From NCBI GenBank assembly GCA_017646555.1, contig JAGCMG010000055.1:1-11603 (forward strand): a DNA stretch of 11,603 nucleotides, read 5' to 3'. This stretch comes from Clostridia bacterium. GTDB taxonomy: Bacteria > Bacillota > Clostridia > Christensenellales > Borkfalkiaceae. The translations under genes and the position numbers were made by a program. Below are positions 7,333 through 11,603 of this stretch, piece by piece; within the stretch, counting starts at the first letter, position 1, and every line of letters starts with the position of its first letter. The notes beneath the pieces were generated by a model that saw only the letters and a program-made list of their open reading frames with translations, was not told the DNA's origin and made no database searches.

Positions 7333-7361
7333 AGATTAACACTCTTTAATCAATTTGTCAA
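7333..7361 (-). promoter_or_regulatory. Promoter of the T-box/trpB2 transcript
   Basis: On the minus strand, TTGACA (7361-7356) and TAATCT (7338-7333) are 17 bases apart, with TGT before the -10 (extended -10). Transcription would begin near 7326, just ahead of stem I. The -35 lies within a perfect inverted repeat, GTCAA-CGGT-TTGAC (7357-7370), and is only about 20 bases from the ypeB stop codon. Confidence 0.7.
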
Positions 7362-7382
7362 CGGTTTGACGGATTTTTTTTA

Positions 7383-8813
7383 TTACATTAAAAATTCGCC
7401 TTCCGTTCCTTTTACTACTCTAAAAATTTTCATTTCTTTTAGTGTGGTTGCGCTGATATAAACATAAAAAGTTTCGTTGTTTTCGCGACAAACGAATTCA
7501 TAGCAAAGTTCTTCAGCCGTTTCGCCTACCGGTATTACGGCTAAGCGCGATTTTTCGACCTGTAAACTTTTAGAAACTTTTTGTCTTGCTTGACTTTCAG
7601 TTTTACTTGCATTTTCTAAATTTCGCGAAGTATGATTGATATAATAATCAAACGCCTCAAAACCGACAACATTGCCGTCACTCTTAGAAATTTTAACTTT
7701 TACAAGGTCAGAATAAATCGGAATATCACCAATCGAATACGCTAAATTTAAGGTTATAAAATCTTCAGTTTCTATCTTCCAAACAGGCATAGGGCTTTCA
7801 ATCCCTGCTCCTAAACAAAATTCAATAGCCGTTTTTTCAGCGTCTATTTCGACATTTTCACTTGATTTGGTTGAATTTGACGATACCGTTAATAGTAAAA
7901 GCCTACCACCTTGTTCACTCACTTGCGCGTAAAGATTGCCGATTGACGCGTCAGTACTAAATGCATAGCCGTTGATTTTTCCTGCCGTTTTACCAAGGTA
8001 GTTTAGCGATTTAACTCCTAAACTGTCAAGTGATTTAATTAGTTTTTCTTTCGCCTCGTTTTCGGTTAGTTTTTCGCCTAAATCAAATTTTATTTCACGG
8101 CTTTCTCTGCCGTCCGAAAACGGACCGTCGTAGATAAGTTCGGGAAAACTTACCGAAAGGTTTTCAAGTTCGTCAAAACCTGCAACGATTTTCGATAACC
8201 CCTTTGAAGATGAAAAATTTATTTCATCCACACTTGAATTATTAAGAGTTTGCTTTAATCTTATAATAGCGTTTTTTAAGACGATAAAATTATCTTTATC
8301 TTCATTAGATAAATCTTGTCCTAAGGCTATTTTATTACTTAAATATTTGCTAAAATCCCCCACTTGATTAACTAACTTTGCCGTACTAAACTTAGATTCG
8401 TCGCGAAGTGGCAATTCTTGCAAATCGTTTTCGGCTTTTTCTGCATTGATTGCTATATCGGTTAAATATTTTTGTCCGTTTGCGTAATCGTTAGACGCTG
8501 AAAATTTAGCCATATTAAGTTCAATGTTTTCAACGCTCTCAACCGTTCCTATATAAGCGCGTTTATATACTGCGTCTAACTCTCTTTCAAGCGCTACCGT
8601 CTTTAATTGCGACGCTGTAAAAAATGCAGTTACTGCCGTAAGCGCCGTTACTAAAAACGCTACCAAAATCAATAAGCCACGCTTTTTACCCTGCTTTTTA
8701 GTGGTGTTTTCGTTGCTTTTTTGTTCGGTGTGGTCAACTTTCACAGCACCGTTCTCATTGAAAATCGCCTTTTCCACAGCAGAATTTTTTTGTTTTACTT
8801 TATTTTCTTGCAT
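7383..8813 (-). CDS. ypeB: Spore germination protein YpeB
   Basis: YpeB is a 476-residue spore protein that, in Bacillus, is needed to place and stabilise the cortex-lytic enzyme SleB in the dormant spore. Here it has a hydrophilic N-terminal tail of about 43 residues, one membrane segment (about 46-68, LLILVAFLVTALTAVTAFF), an alpha-helical region, the family signature ELIYDGPFSDG, and a C-terminal half made of PepSY-type repeats (for example NEAKEKLIKSLDSLGV and NVVGFEAFDYYINH). It starts with ATG at 8813, with AAGGAGAG correctly spaced, nine bases after the sleB stop. The sleB-ypeB pairing is the standard one and strongly supports both calls. The polar tail before the membrane segment is longer than I expect for Bacillus YpeB. 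No terminator follows; the trpB2 promoter comes straight after. Confidence 0.93.
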   Translation of the reverse strand: MQENKVKQKNSAVEKAIFNENGAVKVDHTEQKSNENTTKKQGKKRGLLILVAFLVTALTAVTAFFTASQLKTVALERELDAVYKRAYIGTVESVENIELNMAKFSASNDYANGQKYLTDIAINAEKAENDLQELPLRDESKFSTAKLVNQVGDFSKYLSNKIALGQDLSNEDKDNFIVLKNAIIRLKQTLNNSSVDEINFSSSKGLSKIVAGFDELENLSVSFPELIYDGPFSDGRESREIKFDLGEKLTENEAKEKLIKSLDSLGVKSLNYLGKTAGKINGYAFSTDASIGNLYAQVSEQGGRLLLLTVSSNSTKSSENVEIDAEKTAIEFCLGAGIESPMPVWKIETEDFITLNLAYSIGDIPIYSDLVKVKISKSDGNVVGFEAFDYYINHTSRNLENASKTESQARQKVSKSLQVEKSRLAVIPVGETAEELCYEFVCRENNETFYVYISATTLKEMKIFRVVKGTEGEFLM

Positions 8814-8822
8814 AATCTCTCC

Positions 8823-9521
8823 TTATATAGCAAATACGTGTTCGCCTATAACGACGGTAGTTTGGCGTGAAAAAATCCAACTACTAGTCGCTATTTTCGG
8901 GTTGTAATAATAGAGAGCCCCGTAACTTGGGTCCCAACCGTTCATAGCATCTTGCGCAGCGTTTTTAGCCGTTTGGTTAGGCGTTAAATTTATTTGTCCA
9001 TCCGATACGCAAGTGAACGCGTACTTTTGATAAATTACCCCCGACATACTGTTAGGAAAAGACGAACTTTTAATTCTATTTAAAACGACTGCGCCGACGG
9101 CAACTTGTCCTTGATACGGCTCGCCACGAGCCTCGGCGTAAATAAGTTTTGCTAATAGGTTAATATCGGCAGAAGAATACCCACCCCCACCGTTTGAACT
9201 TGAACTGCTACCCGAACTCATCCCTAACGCCTTTAAAGTTTTAGCGCCGACTATACCGTCTGCCGTAAGGTTATTTTTGCGCTGAAAATATTTGACGGCT
9301 GAAAGAGTTTTCGCACCGAAAATACCATCAATAGCGCCCGTGTAATAGCCCCAATTTTTTAATTTTTTTTGCATAGTTTTAACCGTTTCGCCACGGCTAC
9401 CCTGTTTAAGAACTAACGCGTAAGCGCTAACGGGCTTATTAGATGCAATACTGCTTGTTACGGCAAATAGCGCCGTAAACGCTATAACCATTAATATAAA
9501 TAAACATACCGTTTTTTTCAT
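8823..9521 (-). CDS. sleB: Spore cortex-lytic enzyme SleB
   Basis: This 232-residue exported peptidoglycan hydrolase degrades spore cortex (muramic-delta-lactam peptidoglycan) at germination, acting as a lytic transglycosylase in characterised members. A signal peptide (about 1-35, ending VSAYA) is followed by a peptidoglycan-binding domain (about 37-100, LKQGSRGETVKTMQKKL, IDGIFGAKT, DGIVGAKT), a short Ser/Gly linker (102-115) and the hydrolase domain (about 117-232). The hydrolase domain carries IYAEARGEPYQGQVAVGAVV with catalytic-type Glu130, the GALYYYNP segment, and the ending WIFSRQTTVVIGEHVFA. It is complete and near usual length. Its ATG overlaps the upstream gene's TAA by one base (TAATG), with AAGGAG seven bases before. 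In Bacillus the sleB-ypeB operon is read in the forespore by sigma-G; I could not identify such a promoter here. Confidence 0.96.
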   Translation of the reverse strand: MKKTVCLFILMVIAFTALFAVTSSIASNKPVSAYALVLKQGSRGETVKTMQKKLKNWGYYTGAIDGIFGAKTLSAVKYFQRKNNLTADGIVGAKTLKALGMSSGSSSSSNGGGGYSSADINLLAKLIYAEARGEPYQGQVAVGAVVLNRIKSSSFPNSMSGVIYQKYAFTCVSDGQINLTPNQTAKNAAQDAMNGWDPSYGALYYYNPKIATSSWIFSRQTTVVIGEHVFAI

Positions 9522-10000
9522 TATTTCTCCTTAATAAAATAATCGCGGAATATTTCCACAAGTTTACTTTCTTTTTTTTCCGTATTTATTACCCACTTTT
9601 TGTCCGTCGAAAAGAATAATTTTTCGTTTTCACTACAAGCGCCAAGCCCTAAAACGATACTAAGCGAATATTCGTTTTCATTAAAGCCCCCACTCACTTT
9701 AACGCCGTATACATACCCTTTTGAAAACAATGCGTTAACGCACGCGTTTTTTATTCCCTTATAATGCTCGCTGAAAAATTCGCCAAGCGATGCTTTATCA
9801 ATAGAACTTGTATAGCGTGACAAATACGCGATAACTGAACTTTTCGCTTGATTTAACGCCTCTTTATCATAAGCGCTATCGGAATTTGCTAAAAAAGTTA
9901 TAGTAAATAACGCCTTTTCTTGATTAGAATTAAAAATCGACGGTGCAATACTTAAAATTATTATGGCTAATAAAAAAACGATTATGCAAAAACGCTTCAT
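9521..10000 (-). CDS. Diverged SpoIIR-like sporulation signalling protein
   Basis: This 159-residue protein has an N-terminal signal or anchor segment (about 3-22, FCIIVFLLAIIILSIAPSIF) and an extracytoplasmic remainder. I read it as a diverged stage II sporulation protein R. The segment TITFLANSDSAYDKEALNQA (33-52) matches the SpoIIR signature '(R)(F/L)HVIANSDS..DQ.LK..V', followed by 'AYL'. Near the end, NEYSLSIVLGLGACSENEKLFF (in two parts, from about residue 107) aligns with the family's 'Y.ALRVVIGEG..NWWCVLFPP', but the His, the Trp-Trp and the Cys are lost. In the known pathway SpoIIR is made in the forespore under sigma-F and triggers SpoIIGA to process pro-sigma-E. Its place as first gene before sleB-ypeB and opposite spo0A supports a sporulation role. 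It starts with ATG at 10000 with AGAGGTG upstream. It could instead be an unrelated secreted sporulation protein. Confidence 0.55.
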   Translation of the reverse strand: MKRFCIIVFLLAIIILSIAPSIFNSNQEKALFTITFLANSDSAYDKEALNQAKSSVIAYLSRYTSSIDKASLGEFFSEHYKGIKNACVNALFSKGYVYGVKVSGGFNENEYSLSIVLGLGACSENEKLFFSTDKKWVINTEKKESKLVEIFRDYFIKEK

Positions 10001-10268
10001 AATTTTTCACCTCTTTTACTTTTTTGACATTTATGCAAAAATTTATACCTTAAAATCAAAATTATAGATTATTTTTGCACAAAATAAATTTAAATAAAAT
10101 ATGTAATTTTTGCCATTTTTCGTTATTTTTAGCCAATTTTACAATATTTTTCAAAATTCGATTATTTCCGTCAAAATTATTTTTTATTTTGTACAAAATT
10201 TGATTGACATTTAAATTTTTTGTTGTAAAATAAATTATGCAACACATAAAAGCGTAAGGAGACGGCGT
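10001..10268. other. AT-rich divergent intergenic region between the SpoIIR-like gene and spo0A
   Basis: This non-coding region of 268 bases is very AT-rich. It holds the spo0A promoter (10204-10231) on the plus strand, the SpoIIR-like ribosome binding site (10008-10014, minus), a 14-base perfect palindrome ATTTTGTACAAAAT (10186-10199) and a related near-palindrome ATTTTTGCACAAAAT (10071-10085). The decamer TTGACATTTA occurs twice (10024-10033 and 10204-10213). I found no convincing sigma-F or sigma-H promoter and no small gene. Confidence 0.7.
10204..10231 (+). promoter_or_regulatory. Sigma-A-type promoter of spo0A
   Basis: TTGACA (10204-10209, perfect) and TAAAAT (10226-10231) are separated by 16 bases. 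The palindrome ATTTTGTACAAAAT ends four bases before the -35, a position suited to an activator or repressor. The leader to the ATG at 10269 would be about 30 bases. Confidence 0.7.
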
Positions 10269-11024
10269 ATGCAAAAACGAAGAGTGTTTTTATTACAAGA
10301 AAGTGCTAAAACCAACGAAGAACTTAAAAAGAATTTTGCGCTATCAGGTGAGTTTGAAGTGGTAGGCACTGCCACCGACGGTTTAACCGGCTTAAAACTT
10401 ATCGAAGAAAAGAAACCGGGGTTTGTAGTAATGGAATTAGTTTTACCAGGCTACGACGGATTGTTTTTAATTGATAAAATTAACGCGATGGGGCTTGATA
10501 TAAAAATTATCGTACTAAGCGTACTTTCGCGCGACGACGTCGTTCAAAACGCAATAAACCGTGGCGCATCTTATTATTTAGTTAAACCTATCAATTTCAG
10601 CGTGTTAAAAGAAAGGCTTGCCGAACTTGACCGTGCAACCGACGAAAAAGGTATGATTTTTGGTAAAACTAAAAAGATTTCTTTAGAAGAAAAGATTAGT
10701 CGAATTTTTATCAACGTGGGAATTCCACCACATATTAAAGGTTATTCGTATTTAAGAGAGGGCGTTAAAATGGCAGTTGACGACCCAGATATTATCAACA
10801 ACATAACGAAGAAACTCTACCCTATGATAGGCGAAAAGTATTTAACCACGGCGTCAAAAGTTGAGCGCGCTATTCGCCACGCGATTGAAGTTGCTTGGAA
10901 TAGGGGTAGAATTGAAAACCTTAACAGTATTTTAGGAGTACGCGCATATTTGGGCGCTGAAAAACCGACTAACGGCGAATTTATTGCACTTGTTGCCGAT
11001 AAGATGTTGCTTGAGGGTGAATAA
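10269..11024 (+). CDS. spo0A: Sporulation master regulator Spo0A with a non-canonical receiver domain
   Basis: Spo0A is the response regulator that starts endospore formation by binding 0A boxes in DNA. This 251-residue protein has a receiver domain (about 4-120) and the Spo0A-specific DNA-binding domain (about 138-251). The latter is close to the Bacillus sequence: GYSYLREGVKMAV, ITKKLYPMIGEKY, TTASKVERAIRHAIEVAW with the recognition helix, and KPTNGEFIALVADK. The receiver keeps Ser84 (usual Thr/Ser) and Lys106, but the acidic pocket is changed. Glu56 (codon GAA, 10434-10436, in VVMELVLPGYDG) replaces the phosphorylated Asp56. Gln10-Glu11 (CAA GAA, 10296-10301) replace Asp10-Asp11, and Ser12 replaces Asn12. 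Normal Asp~P chemistry is therefore unlikely; Glu56 may mimic phosphate. It starts at ATG 10269, with AAGGAG seven bases upstream. It has its own promoter and terminator and faces away from the sporulation operon. Confidence 0.96.
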   Translation: MQKRRVFLLQESAKTNEELKKNFALSGEFEVVGTATDGLTGLKLIEEKKPGFVVMELVLPGYDGLFLIDKINAMGLDIKIIVLSVLSRDDVVQNAINRGASYYLVKPINFSVLKERLAELDRATDEKGMIFGKTKKISLEEKISRIFINVGIPPHIKGYSYLREGVKMAVDDPDIINNITKKLYPMIGEKYLTTASKVERAIRHAIEVAWNRGRIENLNSILGVRAYLGAEKPTNGEFIALVADKMLLEGE

Positions 11025-11046
11025 AAAATATTAATTTGCTAATAAA

Positions 11047-11092
11047 AATAGCGTTCGGAGCCATCCGAACGCTATTATTTTTTAATTTTTTG
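11047..11092 (+). terminator. Intrinsic terminator of spo0A
   Basis: A 13 bp perfect stem, AATAGCGTTCGGA (11047-11059) and TCCGAACGCTATT (11064-11076) with loop GCCA, is followed by a T-rich stretch TATTTTTTAATTTTTT. It lies 22 bases after the spo0A stop. Confidence 0.95.
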
Positions 11093-11154
11093 GTGTTTTA
11101 GACAAAAAAATTATCAAAATTTTAATAAAAAACGAAAAAAGTTTTTAAAAACTG

Positions 11155-11183
11155 TTTACAAAAGCGCGTCTTACTATTATTAT
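11155..11183 (+). promoter_or_regulatory. Sigma-A-type promoter of the zinc-ribbon gene
   Basis: TTTACA (11155-11160) and TATTAT (11178-11183) are 17 bases apart, each one mismatch from consensus. The leader before the ATG at 11256 would be about 65 bases. It contains a short palindrome around AAACGCGTTT but no structure I recognise. Confidence 0.7.
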
Positions 11184-11255
11184 ATATGGGAAGAAAACGA
11201 CGAATTAAAAATTAAACGCGTTTTTTGATAATGATACGAAAAAAGGGGAGGCAGT

Positions 11256-11603
11256 ATGAGCGATTATATTAAATGCCCAAGATGTGAACTTAATTATATT
11301 CACAAGGACCAACAATATTGCGAAATTTGTAAAGCAGAATTAGGATTAGGGCCCGAACTCGTCTTTGCTGTAGAAAAAGAAAAGGAAGAGCGTTTTAAAC
11401 TTTGCCCTATTTGCAAACAAGTAAATATTCCTGAAGATGAAGAAATGTGCGATAAATGTCGCGAAAATATCGACTTTAAGGACGACCAAATCGACTACGA
11501 TAACTACGAAGGCTGGAAGTCTTACGTGAACGACGACGAAGAAGACGAGGAAGAAGAAACGGGTGAAGAAATTTCTTTCGACGAACTTGAGGAAGAAGAA
11601 GAT
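11256..11603 (+). CDS. Double zinc-ribbon protein with acidic tail, 5' part
   Basis: This plus-strand gene starts at ATG 11256 after a strong GGGGAGG ribosome binding site and runs off the right edge; 116 codons are visible with no stop. Two zinc-ribbon-like Cys clusters are clear: CPRC (7-10) with CEIC (22-25), and CPIC (50-53) with CDKC (65-68), eight cysteines that should hold two metal ions. A short Lys/Glu segment separates them. From about residue 73 the protein becomes strongly acidic, and from residue 92 it is nearly all Asp/Glu. There is no signal peptide or membrane segment, so it is cytoplasmic. I do not recognise the family firmly. Zinc ribbons plus an acidic tail suggest contact with nucleic acid or a basic protein, but no function can be assigned. 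It has its own promoter, so no operon link with spo0A is indicated. Confidence 0.85.
   Translation, partial: MSDYIKCPRCELNYIHKDQQYCEICKAELGLGPELVFAVEKEKEERFKLCPICKQVNIPEDEEMCDKCRENIDFKDDQIDYDNYEGWKSYVNDDEEDEEEETGEEISFDELEEEED

Noticed and set aside
7357..7380. Plus-strand terminator (GTCAA/TTGAC hairpin followed by T-run)
   Set aside because: The stem is only five weak pairs and no plus-strand gene reads into it. It is kept only as a possible operator.
10023..10029. 0A-box-like TGTCAAA on the minus strand
   Set aside because: It is one mismatch from TGTCGAA, in very AT-rich DNA, where chance matches are expected.
10040..10067. Possible sigma-F promoter on the minus strand (GGTATAAATT with CTATA upstream)
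   Set aside because: The spacing is only 13 bases and both boxes have mismatches. It is biologically attractive for a SpoIIR gene but not supportable.
10062..10274. Minus-strand open frame of 70 codons in the spo0A upstream region
   Set aside because: It lies in AT-rich control DNA, overlaps the spo0A promoter and start, is dominated by Asn/Lys/Ile/Phe and lacks a ribosome binding site.

Overview
The window comes from a low-GC, endospore-forming Firmicute. The evidence is a spo0A gene next to sporulation and germination genes (SpoIIR-like, SleB, YpeB), strong AAGGAG-type ribosome binding sites, sigma-A-type promoters and a tryptophan T-box riboswitch. A Clostridia lineage, possibly an uncultured gut one with a secreted sialate-O-acetylesterase, is my inference; no rRNA is present to place it.

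Layout. (1) 1-269: the 3' end of rplI (ribosomal protein L9), then a bidirectional terminator. (2) 321-1981, minus strand: an Lrp/AsnC-type regulator and a class I/II aminotransferase coupled by a TAATG overlap. (3) 2104-5613, plus strand: an 87-residue protein of unknown function, read from a promoter divergent to the Lrp promoter, then a large exported SASA-type esterase with a Gly/Asn/Asp-rich repeat linker and a hydrophobic, basic C-terminal anchor. A second bidirectional terminator follows. (4) 5675-7361, minus strand: a TrpB2-type tryptophan synthase beta chain controlled by a complete T-box leader with a TGG (Trp) specifier. (5) 7383-10000, minus strand: a tight three-gene sporulation/germination operon, SpoIIR-like - sleB - ypeB. 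(6) 10001-10268: an AT-rich divergent intergenic region. (7) 10269-11024, plus strand: spo0A with its own promoter and terminator. (8) 11256 to the end: the start of a double zinc-ribbon protein with a very acidic tail.

How the genes fit together. The right half is a sporulation locus. Spo0A commits the cell to sporulation. SpoIIR is, in the known pathway, the forespore signal that turns on sigma-E processing in the mother cell. SleB and its partner YpeB sit in the dormant spore and degrade cortex at germination. The left half is metabolic: amino-acid-linked regulation (Lrp plus aminotransferase), tryptophan-responsive TrpB2, and extracellular glycan deacetylation.

The most striking observation is that Spo0A keeps a nearly canonical DNA-binding domain while its receiver domain has lost the acidic phosphorylation pocket: Glu56 replaces the phospho-accepting Asp, and Gln10-Glu11 replace the Asp-Asp pair. 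The neighbouring SpoIIR-like protein is also strongly diverged. Together they suggest a lineage in which sporulation entry no longer depends on the classical phosphorelay to Spo0A. This is a hypothesis, not something the sequence proves.
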